NCBI RefSeq assembly: GCF_003667445.1
Contig: NZ_RCTF01000010.1
Span: 62,001-126,000, forward strand
From: Xanthobacter tagetidis
Lineage (GTDB): Bacteria > Pseudomonadota > Alphaproteobacteria > Rhizobiales > Xanthobacteraceae
Length of the DNA: 64,000 nt
Direction: 5' to 3'
This document shows positions 8,590 to 17,913 of this stretch, one piece after another. The translations under genes were made by a program, and so were the position numbers. Position 1 is the first letter of the stretch, and each line of letters begins with the position of its first letter. Below the pieces are notes generated by a model. That model saw only the letters and a program-made list of their open reading frames with translations, was not told the origin of the DNA and did no database searches.

Positions 8590-10719
8590 ATGACTGCAAT
8601 CTCCCGCACGCGATCCCGGACAATCCTGCTGTGCGGCGTCGCGCTGGGCGCGCTGGCCGCGGCGCCGGGCCTCGCGCAGCAGTCCGACACGCAGCTTGAA
8701 GAACTCACCGTGGAAGGGCGCAACACCCAGTCGCCCACCGGGCCGGTGCAGGGCTATGTGGCGCGCAACACCATCACCGGATCGAAGACCGACACGCCGA
8801 TCATCGAGATCCCGCAGTCGGTCTCGGTGGTGACGCGCGACCAGATGGACGACCGGCAGGTGCAGAATGTCGGCCAGGCGCTGGACTATTCGGTGGGCGT
8901 GCTGGGCCAGCCGTTCGGCACCGACCCGCGCTTCGACGCTCCGCTACTGCGCGGCTTCTCCGCGGCCAACAGCCAGTATCTCAACAGCCTGAAGCTGGTG
9001 CGCGAACTGGGCGCGACCTCCATCGAGCCCTACGGCCTGGAGCGCATCGACGTGCTGCTCGGCCCGGCCTCGGTGCTCTACGGCCAGGGCAATCCCGGCG
9101 GCCTGATCGACATGATCAGCAAGCGCCCCACCTTCACCACCTTCGGCGAGGTGCAGGGGCAGATCGGCTCGTTCGACCGCTATGTGGGCGCCTTCGACGT
9201 GGGCGGCGTGGTCGGCACCGACTTCGCCTACCGCCTCACCGGCCTTGCCCGCGATTCGGGGACCGAGACCGACTATCTCCAGGACAACCGCCTGTTCTTC
9301 GCCCCGGCACTCACGTGGAAGGGCGCCGATACCTCGCTCACCATCCTCGCCAACGTCCAGTATGACGAGGTCGGCTCGCCGGTGGGCCTGCCGGTGGAAT
9401 ACACCGTCGGGCCGCGCCAGAACCTGCTGTCGCCGAACCTGTTCCTGGGCGATCCCAACTACAATTCGTCGAACCGGACGCTGGCGAGCATCGGCTACGA
9501 GTTCCAGCACAGCTTCAACGACGCCTGGCAGGTGCGCCAGAACGGGCGCTATCTGTCGCTGAACTGGGACTACACCAACCTCTATTACAGCGCCCTCGAC
9601 GCGACGAACCCCACCATCGCCAACCGCGGCTCCTCCGCCAACAGCGAGAACCAGGACACCTTCACGCTCGACACCCAGATCCAGGGCAACTTCCAGACCG
9701 GGGCGCTGAGCCACAAGCTGCTGCTGGGCGTCGACTTCCGCCACTACAGCCAGGACAACCTGACCGAGTTCGGCGTGGCGCCGCCCATCAGCCTGCTGAT
9801 GCCCACCTACGGGCCGATCAATCCCGGCACGCCCTGGTACACCTCGGCCGTGAACGGCACCGTGACCCAGACCGGCCTCTACGCCCAGGACCAGATCCGC
9901 TACGGCAAGTGGCTGCTCACCGCCGGCATCCGGCAGGACTGGGCGAGCGTCGATTCCACCACCGACACCAATTTCGGCGACACGGTGCAGGACCAGAACG
10001 ACGCGGCCACCACCGGCCGCATCGGCCTGACCTACCTGTTCGACAACGGCCTCGCGCCCTATGCGAGCTATTCGACCTCGTTCGAGCCGGTGATCGGCAA
10101 CATGCCGGCGGTGCTTGGCGGCGCGGCCTTCAAGCCGTCCACCGGCGAGCAGGTTGAGGTGGGCGTGAAGTACCAGCCGGTGGGCTGGAACGCGTTCTTC
10201 ACCGCGGCTTTGTACGACATCCGGCAGCAGAACGTGCTCTCCAACGAGCTGATCGGCGGCATCAACTACCAGACCCAGATCGGCGCGGTGGAGGTGAAGG
10301 GCCTGGAGCTGTCCGCCACCATGAGCCTGTCCGACGGCTGGCGGGTGCTCGCCAACTACACCTACATGAACGCCGAGATCACCGAAGGCGAGTTCGCCGG
10401 CAACCGTCCGGCGAACGTGCCCGAGAACATGGGCAATGTCTGGCTCCAGTACAGCTTCAAGAGCGGCACGCTCGCGGGCCTCGGCGTCGCCGGCGGCGTG
10501 CGCTATGTGGGCTCGCGCTATGCGCTCGACAACAACTCCATCTTCCTCGACGCGAACACGCTGTTCGACGCCGCGCTCACCTATGAGAAGGGGCCCTACA
10601 AGGCCCAGATCAACGTGAACAACATCGCCAACGAGACCTATGTCTCAAGCTGCGGCTTCTTCGGCTGCTACTATGGCAACGGCCGCACCGTGATCGGCCA
10701 GCTCAGCTACCGATGGTGA
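8590..10719 (+). CDS. TonB-dependent siderophore receptor
   Basis: 709-residue outer membrane receptor. A signal peptide ends near residue 29 (ALAAAPGLAQQ), a TonB-box-like EELTVEG follows near residue 37, then the plug domain (IPQSVSVVTRDQMDD, YGLERIDVLLGPASVLYGQG, GGLIDMISKRP), then a 22-strand barrel ending in aromatic QLSYRW. These plug motifs are those of the FhuA/FoxA/FpvA ferric-siderophore class. Its stop overlaps the start of fhuC, and the set FhuC-FhuD-FhuB follows, which points to a hydroxamate siderophore as ligand. Control by the divergent AraC protein is likely. Confidence 0.93.
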   Translation: MTAISRTRSRTILLCGVALGALAAAPGLAQQSDTQLEELTVEGRNTQSPTGPVQGYVARNTITGSKTDTPIIEIPQSVSVVTRDQMDDRQVQNVGQALDYSVGVLGQPFGTDPRFDAPLLRGFSAANSQYLNSLKLVRELGATSIEPYGLERIDVLLGPASVLYGQGNPGGLIDMISKRPTFTTFGEVQGQIGSFDRYVGAFDVGGVVGTDFAYRLTGLARDSGTETDYLQDNRLFFAPALTWKGADTSLTILANVQYDEVGSPVGLPVEYTVGPRQNLLSPNLFLGDPNYNSSNRTLASIGYEFQHSFNDAWQVRQNGRYLSLNWDYTNLYYSALDATNPTIANRGSSANSENQDTFTLDTQIQGNFQTGALSHKLLLGVDFRHYSQDNLTEFGVAPPISLLMPTYGPINPGTPWYTSAVNGTVTQTGLYAQDQIRYGKWLLTAGIRQDWASVDSTTDTNFGDTVQDQNDAATTGRIGLTYLFDNGLAPYASYSTSFEPVIGNMPAVLGGAAFKPSTGEQVEVGVKYQPVGWNAFFTAALYDIRQQNVLSNELIGGINYQTQIGAVEVKGLELSATMSLSDGWRVLANYTYMNAEITEGEFAGNRPANVPENMGNVWLQYSFKSGTLAGLGVAGGVRYVGSRYALDNNSIFLDANTLFDAALTYEKGPYKAQINVNNIANETYVSSCGFFGCYYGNGRTVIGQLSYRW

Positions 10720-11516
10720 GGGCGGCGGCGCTGTGGGAGCTGGACGGCGTCGGCGTTCATGCCGGCGGACGGCGGATTCTGGCGCCGCTGACGCTCGCGC
10801 TCGAAGCCGGACGGGTCTACGGGCTCATCGGCCCGAACGGCTCCGGCAAGAGCACGCTCATGAAGGTGCTGGCGCGCCAGCTCGCGCCGAGCGAAGGCGC
10901 GGTGCGGTTCGCCGGCGAGGCCCTCGGCCGCTGGCGCGGCCGCGCGTTCGCCCGCAGGGTCGCCTACATGCCCCAGTTCACGCCGCCCACCGACGGCATG
11001 AGCGTGCGCGAGCTGGTGGCGCTCGGCCGCTATCCCTGGCACGGCGCGCTCGGGCGCTTCGGTGCCACGGACGCGGCGGCGGCCGAGGCGGCGATCCTGC
11101 GCACCGGGCTTGAGCGGCTCGCCGACCGCGCGGTCGACGGCCTCTCCGGCGGCGAGCGCCAGCGCGCCTGGCTCGCCGTGATGCTGGCGCAGCTCAAGGG
11201 CGGCACCGGCGCCCGCTGCCTGCTGCTCGACGAGCCCACCTCGGCCCTCGACATCGCCCACCAGATGGAGCTGCTCGCCATCGTGCGCGAGCTGGCGGCC
11301 GATAGCGAGGGCCTGACGGTGATCGTGGTGCTGCACGACATCAACCTCGCGGCGCGCACCTGCGACCATCTGGTGGCGCTGCGCGCCGGGCACATGGTGG
11401 CGCACGGGCCGGCGCGCGAGATGATGGCGCCCAAGACGCTCAAGTCGGTCTACGACCTTCCCATGGGCATCCTGCCCCATCCGGTCAGCGGCCATCCCAT
11501 GGGGTTCGTGCTGTGA
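10713..11516 (+). CDS. fhuC: Ferric-siderophore ABC transporter ATPase FhuC
   Basis: 267-residue cytoplasmic ATPase of the iron-siderophore ABC family. Walker A is GPNGSGKST (residues 40-48), the signature is LSGGERQRAW (144-153) and Walker B is CLLLDEPTSALD (169-180), followed by the switch His in VVLHDINLAAR. It powers import through the FhuB permease encoded two genes downstream. The ATG lies inside the receptor stop region (7-base overlap) and the stop overlaps the GTG of fhuD, so the whole operon is translationally coupled. Confidence 0.93.
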   Translation: MVRAAALWELDGVGVHAGGRRILAPLTLALEAGRVYGLIGPNGSGKSTLMKVLARQLAPSEGAVRFAGEALGRWRGRAFARRVAYMPQFTPPTDGMSVRELVALGRYPWHGALGRFGATDAAAAEAAILRTGLERLADRAVDGLSGGERQRAWLAVMLAQLKGGTGARCLLLDEPTSALDIAHQMELLAIVRELAADSEGLTVIVVLHDINLAARTCDHLVALRAGHMVAHGPAREMMAPKTLKSVYDLPMGILPHPVSGHPMGFVL

Positions 11517-12394
11517 GCCGCCTGTCGCGCCGCAGCGTGCTCGCGGGCGCCGCGGCGCTGCTCGCCGCCGGCCCGGCGCGCGCCGCGCAGCCGCGTGTCG
11601 CCACGCTCGACTGGGCGCTGCTGGAGACCCTGCTCGCCATGGGCGTGGCGCCGGTGGCGGCGGCGGAGCTGGTGCTGTTCCGCCAGGTGGCGGTGGAGCC
11701 GCTGGTGCCCCAAGGCGTGATCGACGTCGGGCTGCGCGGCATGCCGAACTTCGAGGCACTGCGCCGCGCCGCGCCGGACCTGATCTTCAACTCGGCCTAT
11801 TACGTCGCCGCCGAGCCGAAGCTGCGCCTGATCGCGCCGGTGGAGACCATCTCCATCTACCGGCGCGGCGCGCCGCCCTTCGTGCGTGCCGAGGAGGCCG
11901 CGCGCCGCCTTGCCGAAGCCACCAGCCGGCCGGAGGCGGCCGAGCGGCTCGTCGCGGCGACGCAGGAGACGCTGGCGAACTGCCGCGCGGCTCTGGCGGG
12001 ATGGGGCGCGCGCCCGCTGCTGGTCATCAATCTCGGGGATGCCCGCCATTTCCGCGTGTTCGGCCCCGACAGCATGTTCGGCGAGGTGCTGGCGCGGCTC
12101 GGGCTCGCCAATGCCTGGACCTCCGGCACCTCCTATGCCGCCTCCGCGCCGGTGGGCCTGGAGGCGCTGGCGCGCTTCGCCGATGCCGGCGTCGTCATCC
12201 TGCCGCCGGTGCCGCCGGACGCGCGGCGCATCCTGCCCCAGAGCGCGGTCTGGCGCGCCCTGCCGAGCGTGCGCGAGAACCGCGTGGTGGTGCTCGGCTC
12301 CATGAACCCGTTCGGCGGCCTGCCCACCGCCATGCGGTTCGCCCGGCTGCTCACGCAGGCGCTCACCCATCCGCCGGGGGCCGGCCTTGGCTGA
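11513..12394 (+). CDS. fhuD: Periplasmic siderophore-binding protein FhuD
   Basis: 293-residue class III periplasmic binding protein. The N-terminus MSRLSRRSVLAGAAALLAAG is a Tat-type signal (RR pair before a hydrophobic core), ending at ARAA. The lobes are short, as in FhuD of hydroxamate systems: PRVATLDWALLETLLAMGV near the start, VGLRGMPNFEALRRAAPDLIF, and a C-terminal VVLGSMNPFGGLPTAMRFA. It uses a GTG start overlapping the fhuC stop. It delivers ferri-siderophore to FhuB. Specificity (ferrichrome, coprogen or similar) is inferred from operon type only. Confidence 0.9.
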   Translation: MSRLSRRSVLAGAAALLAAGPARAAQPRVATLDWALLETLLAMGVAPVAAAELVLFRQVAVEPLVPQGVIDVGLRGMPNFEALRRAAPDLIFNSAYYVAAEPKLRLIAPVETISIYRRGAPPFVRAEEAARRLAEATSRPEAAERLVAATQETLANCRAALAGWGARPLLVINLGDARHFRVFGPDSMFGEVLARLGLANAWTSGTSYAASAPVGLEALARFADAGVVILPPVPPDARRILPQSAVWRALPSVRENRVVVLGSMNPFGGLPTAMRFARLLTQALTHPPGAGLG

Positions 12395-14375
12395 CATGAC
12401 CCTGCCGCGCCAACCCATGAGGCCGCGCCTGCCGCTGTGGCTCGCCCTCGCCGGCGCGGCGCTGGCGCTGTTCGCGATCGGCGTGCTGCGGCGGCCGGAG
12501 ATCGCCGGCGATCCCGAGACCGTGCGGCGGCTTGAGGCCGCACTGCTGTGGCACGGCCTTCTGCCGCGCGCGGCCACGGCGCTGCTCGCGGGCGCCGCGC
12601 TCGGCCTTTCGGGCGCGCTGCTCCAGCGCGTGCTGCGCAATCCCATCGCCGATCCCTCCACCCTCGGCATCGCCTCCGGCGCGCAGCTCGCTTTGGTGCT
12701 GGCCCTCGCCTTCGCGCCGGGCCTGCTCGCTTTCTCGCGCGAGGCGGTCGCGTTTGCCGGCGGCGCGGGCGCGGTGGCGCTGGTGGTGGCGCTCTCCTGG
12801 CGGCGCGGGCTCGATCCCGTCACCGTGGTGGTCGCGGGCATGACGGTGGCGCTGATGGCGGCGGCGGCGAGCGCGGCGGTGGTGCTGGCGCGCGGCGAAT
12901 ATGTGCTCTCGGTCTTCATCTGGGGCGCCGGCTCGCTGCACCAGCAGAACTGGAACAGCGCACTCGTCATCGGCTCCCGGCTGGTGCTGGGCGCGATCGC
13001 CGCCGCGCTGCTGCTGCGCCCCCTCGCGATGCTGGCGCTGGACGATGCCGGCGCGCGCAGCCTCGGCGTGGCGCTCACGGCGCTTCGGGTGCTGGTGATC
13101 ACGCTCGCGGTGGGGCTCGCGGCGAGCGTGATATCGCAGGTGGGCATCATCGGCTTCGTCGGGCTCGCGGCGCCCGCCTTCGCGCGCATCTCCGGCGCGC
13201 GCACGCCGAGCGAGATTTTGTGGCGCGCGCCGCTGATCGGCGCGCTGCTGCTCAGCCTTGCCGACGGCATCGTCCTCGCCACCGCGACCGGCAGCGGCGA
13301 CCTCATCCCCACCGGTGCCATGGTGGGCCTCATCGGCGGCCCGCTTCTGCTCTGGCTTCTGCCACAGGTGCGCCCGACCGTGCCCCCCGCCGCAGCGGCC
13401 GCCGACGGGCGGCGACGCGCGCGGCCCGGCCGGGCGCTTCTGCTGCTGGCTGGCTGCGCTCTGGTGCTCGCCGCATTGGCGCTGACGCTGGGGCCCGGGC
13501 CGGACGGCTGGTCGCTGGCGACCGGGGACCTGCTTGCCGGTCTGCTGCCGTTCCGGGTGCCGCACGTGGTGGCGGCGGCCTGCGCCGGCGCGCTGCTCGG
13601 AACCGCTGGCGCGCTGATGCAGCGCCTCACCGGCAATCCACTGGCCGGCCCGGAGGTGCTCGGCGTCGGCGCGGGCGCGGGTGTCGGCATCGCCGCCGCG
13701 CTGATCCTGTTCGACATGCCGGACCGCGGCACGCAGATGGCGGCGAGCGCCATCGGCGCCATCGGCGCCATCGCCTTCATCCTCGCGGTGGCGGCGCGCA
13801 CCGGCTTCGGACCGGAGCGCATGCTGCTGGCAGGCGTGGCGCTCGGCGCCACGTGCCTGGCCATCCTCGCAGCCGTGTTCGCCGCCGGGGGCTGGAACAC
13901 CTTCCTGCTGCTCACCTGGATGGCCGGCTCCACCGACCGCGTCGATCCGCCCGAGGCGGTCCTGCTGGCGCTCGCGACCCTGTTCCTGCTGGCACCGCTG
14001 CCGCTTCTCGGGCGCTGGATCGCCATCCTGCCGCTCGGCGCGCCGGTGGCCCGCAGCCTGGGGCTGCCGGTGGCAGCGGGGCGGCTCGCTCTGGCGCTGC
14101 TCGCCGCGCTGATGACGGCGGTGGCTGCCTTCTTCGTCGGGCCGCTCAGCCTCGCGGGCCTGCTGGCGCCGCATCTGGCGCGCCTCCTTGGGTTCGCGGG
14201 CGGCCGGCTGTTCCCGGCCGCCTCCGCCCTGCTGGGCGCGGTGCTGTTGATGCTTGCCGACTTCCTCGGCCGCACCGTGGCCTATCCCTACCAGGTGCCG
14301 GTGGGCTTCTTCGCCGCTCTGGTGGGCGGGCCCTATCTGATCTGGCTGCTGCAGCGCAGGAGCGGCCATGCCTGA
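12387..14375 (+). CDS. fhuB: Double-length Fe3+-siderophore permease FhuB
   Basis: 662-residue inner-membrane permease made of two FecCD-type halves in one chain, as in FhuB of E. coli; most siderophore permeases are single-length. The first half carries RNPIADPSTLGIASGAQ and GIIGFVGLAAPAFAR; the second repeats them as GNPLAGPEVLGVGAGAG and GPLSLAGLLAPHLAR. About 18-20 hydrophobic segments are visible. The start is either TTG at 12387 (GGGGG seven bases upstream, overlapping fhuD) or ATG at 12396. The next gene overlaps its end by 8 bases. Confidence 0.92.
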   Translation: MADMTLPRQPMRPRLPLWLALAGAALALFAIGVLRRPEIAGDPETVRRLEAALLWHGLLPRAATALLAGAALGLSGALLQRVLRNPIADPSTLGIASGAQLALVLALAFAPGLLAFSREAVAFAGGAGAVALVVALSWRRGLDPVTVVVAGMTVALMAAAASAAVVLARGEYVLSVFIWGAGSLHQQNWNSALVIGSRLVLGAIAAALLLRPLAMLALDDAGARSLGVALTALRVLVITLAVGLAASVISQVGIIGFVGLAAPAFARISGARTPSEILWRAPLIGALLLSLADGIVLATATGSGDLIPTGAMVGLIGGPLLLWLLPQVRPTVPPAAAAADGRRRARPGRALLLLAGCALVLAALALTLGPGPDGWSLATGDLLAGLLPFRVPHVVAAACAGALLGTAGALMQRLTGNPLAGPEVLGVGAGAGVGIAAALILFDMPDRGTQMAASAIGAIGAIAFILAVAARTGFGPERMLLAGVALGATCLAILAAVFAAGGWNTFLLLTWMAGSTDRVDPPEAVLLALATLFLLAPLPLLGRWIAILPLGAPVARSLGLPVAAGRLALALLAALMTAVAAFFVGPLSLAGLLAPHLARLLGFAGGRLFPAASALLGAVLLMLADFLGRTVAYPYQVPVGFFAALVGGPYLIWLLQRRSGHA

Positions 14376-15450
14376 ACTGCTTCACGCCGAGGCGCGCATT
14401 CCGCTCGCCGATCCCGCCGCCGCCGTCGCCGCCTTCGCCGCGCGCTTCGCCGACCAGGCGGACGTGGCCCGCACCCCGGACGGGGCGACGGTGGAAAGCC
14501 CGAGGCTCGGGCGCCTCGCCCTCTCGGCGGCACCGGGCGTGCTGGTGATCTCCTGCACCTGCCCGACCGCGAGCGCGCTGAGCTTCGCCAAGATGGCCGC
14601 CGCCGACGCGCTGCTGCCGCTTGCAGGCGGCGCGCAAGCCGCCTTCGCCTGGACCGGGGCGGGAGCCGGCGGCGGGCCGCTGCCATTCTTCCGCGAACTG
14701 AAGGTCGCGCGCGCGTTCGACGTGACGCCCGGCATGCGCCGCATCGTGCTCGCCGGGGATGCGGCGCATTACGACACGGCCTCGCTCCATGTCCGCGTCC
14801 TGATCCCGCCGCCGGGCCGCGCCCCGGTCTGGCCGCATGCGGACGCCATGGGCCGGATGGTCTGGCCGCAGGGCGCCGATGCTTTGGTGCCGCGGGTCTA
14901 CACGGTGCGCGAGGTCGACCCGGCCCGCGGCGAGATCGCCATCGATGTGGCGCTCCATGCCGGCCCGGACGCCCCCACAGGTCCCGGCGCCGCCTGGGCG
15001 CGCGCCGCCCTTCCGGGCGCGCGCGTCGGCCTGCTCGGGCCGGGCGGCGCGCCGTTCGTGCCGGACGCGTTCAATCTGCTGGCGGGCGACGAGACCGCGC
15101 TGCCGGCCATAGCCCGCATCCTGGCGCGCCTGCCCGCCGAGGCGCGGGCGCTCGCCCTGATCGAGGTGGCCGATGGGCGCGAGGAGCAGGCGCTCCGCTC
15201 ACCCGCCGCGCTCGAGGTGCGCTGGCTGCATCGCGGCGGCGCCCCGGCCGGGACGCAGGCCATCGAGGCGGCGGTCGCGGCGGTCGCACTTCCCACCGAC
15301 ATGCAGACCATCCGCGTGTTCGCGGGCTGCGAGCAGGCCGCCGCGCGGCGCCTGCGCGCTTTTCTCGCCGCGCGCGGCCTCGACAAGCGCCAAATCCAGG
15401 TCGCCGCCTACTGGCGCCGCGGCCACGAAGGCGTAGATATCGGCGATTGA
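14368..15450 (+). CDS. DUF2218-siderophore-interacting protein (ferric-siderophore reductase)
   Basis: 360 residues with two parts. Residues ~1-95 form a DUF2218-like domain (LAALSAAPGVLVISCTC region, LSFAKMAAADALLPLAGG). Residues ~108-235 are an FAD-binding SIP/ViuB domain with PRVYTVREVD, the flavin-binding RxYTxR motif. The C-terminal ~110 residues are the NAD(P)H-binding half (LLAGDETALPAIARIL, then QIQVAAYWRRGHEG). Such proteins reduce the imported ferric siderophore in the cytoplasm to release Fe2+. Translational overlap with fhuB supports that job. Confidence 0.88.
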   Translation: MPELLHAEARIPLADPAAAVAAFAARFADQADVARTPDGATVESPRLGRLALSAAPGVLVISCTCPTASALSFAKMAAADALLPLAGGAQAAFAWTGAGAGGGPLPFFRELKVARAFDVTPGMRRIVLAGDAAHYDTASLHVRVLIPPPGRAPVWPHADAMGRMVWPQGADALVPRVYTVREVDPARGEIAIDVALHAGPDAPTGPGAAWARAALPGARVGLLGPGGAPFVPDAFNLLAGDETALPAIARILARLPAEARALALIEVADGREEQALRSPAALEVRWLHRGGAPAGTQAIEAAVAAVALPTDMQTIRVFAGCEQAAARRLRAFLAARGLDKRQIQVAAYWRRGHEGVDIGD

Positions 15451-15474
15451 ACGCGAGCCCTCAGAGCCAGCCAA

Positions 15475-17190
15475 ATGCTACGCCAGTTCTTTTCCTATTA
15501 TGCGCCCTACAAGGCTCTGTTCCTGCTGGATTTTTCCTGCGCGATCCTGTCCGGCCTGCTGGAGCTCGCCTTCCCGGTGGCGGTGAAGGCGTTCGTGGAC
15601 CACCTCCTGCCGGCGCAGGACTGGAGCCTGATCCTGATCGCCGCGGTGGGCCTGCTCGTGATCTATCTCGTCAATACCGGCCTGATGGCGGTCGTGACCT
15701 ATTGGGGCCACATGCTCGGCATCAACATCGAGACCGAGATGCGCCAGAAGGCGTTCGACCATCTGCAGAAGCTCTCTTTCTCCTTCTTCGACAACCAGAA
15801 GACCGGGCACCTCGTGGCGCGCCTCACCAAGAACCTGGAGGAGGTGGGCGAGGTCGCCCATCATGGGCCCGAGGACGTGTTCCTGGCGGTGATGACCTTC
15901 ATCGGCGCCTTCCTGCTGATGCTGTGGGTCAACGTGCCGCTCGCCCTCATCACCGGCGCGATCGTGCCGGCGGTGGCGTTCGCCACCACCCATTACGGGC
16001 GCGCGATGACGGAGAATTTCCGCACCCTGTTCGGCCGCGTCGGCGCCTTCAACGCCCGCATCGAGGAGACCGTGGGCGGCATCCGCGTGGTCCAGGCGTT
16101 CGCCAACGAGGACCACGAGCGCGCGCTGTTCGCCGCCGACAATGGCAGCTACCGCCAGACCAAGCTCGCCGCCTACCGGCTGATGGCCGCCAACACCTCG
16201 CTGAGCTATGTGGGCATGCGCCTCACCCAGCTCGCCGTGATGCTCGCGGGCACCTGGTTCGTGGTCAGGGGCGAACTGTCGAACGGCGGCTTCGTCGGCT
16301 TCCTGCTGCTGGTGGCGGTGTTCTTCCGCCCGCTGGAGAAGATCGCGGCGGTGGTGGAGATCTATCCCAAGGGGATCGCCGGCTTCCGCTCCTACCTCGA
16401 GTTCCTGGAGACCCGGCCCGACATCGCCGACCGGCCGGGCGCGGTGGAGCTCGGCGAGGTCCGGGGCGAGGTCCGCTATGACGACGTGAGCTTCGGCTAC
16501 ACGGCGGACAAGCGCGTGCTGAGCGGCCTGTCGCTTTCCATCGCGCCGGGGGAAACAGTGGCCTTCGTCGGCCCGTCCGGCGCGGGCAAGACCACCATCT
16601 GCGCGCTGCTGCCGCGCTTCTACGAGGTGGGAGCCGGGCGCATCACCATCGACGGGCACGACATCCGCGACGTGACGCTCTCCTCCCTGCGCCGGGCCAT
16701 CGGCATCGTCCAGCAGGACGTGTTCCTGTTCGCCGGGACGATCCGCGACAACATCGCCTATGGCCGCCTCGGCGCCAGCGACGCCGAGATCATGAGCGCG
16801 GCGCGGCGGGCGATGCTGGACGAGATGATCGCCGGCCTGCCGGCCGGGCTCGACACGCTGATCGGCGAGCGGGGCGTGAAGCTCTCCGGCGGGCAGAAGC
16901 AGCGCCTCGCCATCGCCCGCATGTTCCTCAAGGACCCGCCGATCCTGATCCTGGACGAGGCCACCTCCGCGCTCGACACCGAGACCGAATGGGAGATCCA
17001 GCAGGCGCTGGCCGCATTGTCGCGCGGCCGCACCACGCTGGTGATCGCGCACCGCCTGTCCACCGTGCGCAATGCCGACCGCATCCTCGTCGTCACCCGC
17101 GAGGGGGTGAGCGAAGAGGGCGGCCACGACCAGCTCCTGAAGGCCGGCGGCCTCTATGCGCGGCTGGTCAAGACCCAGACGGCGATCTGA
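15475..17190 (+). CDS. ABC exporter, fused permease-ATPase
   Basis: 571-residue half-transporter of the MsbA/lipid-drug exporter type: six membrane helices within residues ~15-300, then an ATPase with Walker A GPSGAGKT (366-373), LSGGQ (470-474) and ILDEATSALD (492-501). It begins 24 bases after the SIP gene and is probably the last gene of the siderophore operon. It could export a siderophore, recycle the desferri form, or move an unrelated lipid or drug; no siderophore biosynthesis gene is in view. A double hairpin follows at 17207-17273. Confidence 0.85.
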   Translation: MLRQFFSYYAPYKALFLLDFSCAILSGLLELAFPVAVKAFVDHLLPAQDWSLILIAAVGLLVIYLVNTGLMAVVTYWGHMLGINIETEMRQKAFDHLQKLSFSFFDNQKTGHLVARLTKNLEEVGEVAHHGPEDVFLAVMTFIGAFLLMLWVNVPLALITGAIVPAVAFATTHYGRAMTENFRTLFGRVGAFNARIEETVGGIRVVQAFANEDHERALFAADNGSYRQTKLAAYRLMAANTSLSYVGMRLTQLAVMLAGTWFVVRGELSNGGFVGFLLLVAVFFRPLEKIAAVVEIYPKGIAGFRSYLEFLETRPDIADRPGAVELGEVRGEVRYDDVSFGYTADKRVLSGLSLSIAPGETVAFVGPSGAGKTTICALLPRFYEVGAGRITIDGHDIRDVTLSSLRRAIGIVQQDVFLFAGTIRDNIAYGRLGASDAEIMSAARRAMLDEMIAGLPAGLDTLIGERGVKLSGGQKQRLAIARMFLKDPPILILDEATSALDTETEWEIQQALAALSRGRTTLVIAHRLSTVRNADRILVVTREGVSEEGGHDQLLKAGGLYARLVKTQTAI

Positions 17191-17206
17191 GCCTGCCACG
17201 CGGGCG

Positions 17207-17273
17207 GTGCCGCGCACGCGGAGGCGGTGCGCGGCACAAGCAGCGGGGCCGCACCGGTCGAGGCGGCGGCCCC
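17207..17273. terminator. Bidirectional double-hairpin terminator
   Basis: Two GC-rich hairpins lie between convergent genes. The first has perfect 11-bp arms GTGCCGCGCAC (17207-17217) and GTGCGCGGCAC (17227-17237). The second has GGGGCCGC (17245-17252) and GCGGCCCC (17266-17273). No long T tract is present. Confidence 0.65.
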
Positions 17274-17284
17274 GCGGCCCTCGC

Positions 17285-17773
17285 TCAGTGCTTGTGGCCG
17301 CTGGCGCCGGCGCCCACCGGCTCCACCTTGAACTGGACGTTGACCGTGCCGGCCTTCTCGAAGGTAAGCGTGCCGTCCACCAGCGTTCCCTCCTTGAGCG
17401 GCGACTTCAGGTCCATGAACATGATGTGGTAGCCGCCGGGCTTCAGCTCGACGGTGCTGCCGGCAGGCACGGCGATGCCGTCGGCCAGCGGACGCATGGT
17501 CATCACGCCGTCCTTCATCGCCATCTCATGGATCTCCACCCGGCCCGCGAACGGGGCGGTGGCGGAAACCAGGCGGTCGGCGGCGCCGGCATTCTTCAGC
17601 ACCAGATAGCCCGCGCCGACCTTGGCGCCGGCCGGTGTGGCGCGCGACCAGGGATGCTCGATCTCGATGCTGCCGGCCTTGAACTCGTGCGCCACCGCGG
17701 CGCCGGAAAGCAGCATGGCGCCCGCGGCCGCGGCAAGCAGCAGACGACGGCGGGACGTGATGGTGTGGGACAT
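17285..17773 (-). CDS. Periplasmic copper chaperone PCu(A)C
   Basis: 162-residue secreted copper chaperone of the PCu(A)C family, which carries Cu(I) to the CuA site of cytochrome oxidase. The signal peptide [20 protein letters not shown]... ends near AVAHE. The Cu-binding pattern H-x10-M-x22-H-x-M is intact (H82, M93, H116, M118), and the His-containing tail GASGHKH may add a site. It is the last gene of a leftward operon with a TonB receptor, an isonitrile-hydratase homologue and a DUF2946-like protein, and it is the main evidence that this operon handles copper. Confidence 0.9.
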   Translation of the reverse strand: MSHTITSRRRLLLAAAAGAMLLSGAAVAHEFKAGSIEIEHPWSRATPAGAKVGAGYLVLKNAGAADRLVSATAPFAGRVEIHEMAMKDGVMTMRPLADGIAVPAGSTVELKPGGYHIMFMDLKSPLKEGTLVDGTLTFEKAGTVNVQFKVEPVGAGASGHKH

Positions 17774-17913
17774 GGGAAACTCCTTCAGTGGACTGCCCTC
17801 GCCGCCCGAAGCAGAGCGCGAGGGACGCTGCTCCCCCGCTGTGGCGAGAGTGGGGTTGCCCCGGCCGCCCGCAACAGGACGACGCGGCTGGGGGAACGGA
17901 TGCGGTGCCATGC

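Noticed and set aside
11450..14275. Very long open frame (941 codons) on the minus strand opposite fhuD/fhuB
   Set aside because: Composed of Arg/Ala/Ser/Pro-rich low-complexity sequence without any domain; it is the antisense shadow of high-GC genes with clear protein families.
17774..17913. Possible metal or cobalamin riboswitch between the InhA-like and PCu(A)C genes
   Set aside because: GC-rich hairpins can be drawn, but no conserved B12-box or other riboswitch core was found by eye.
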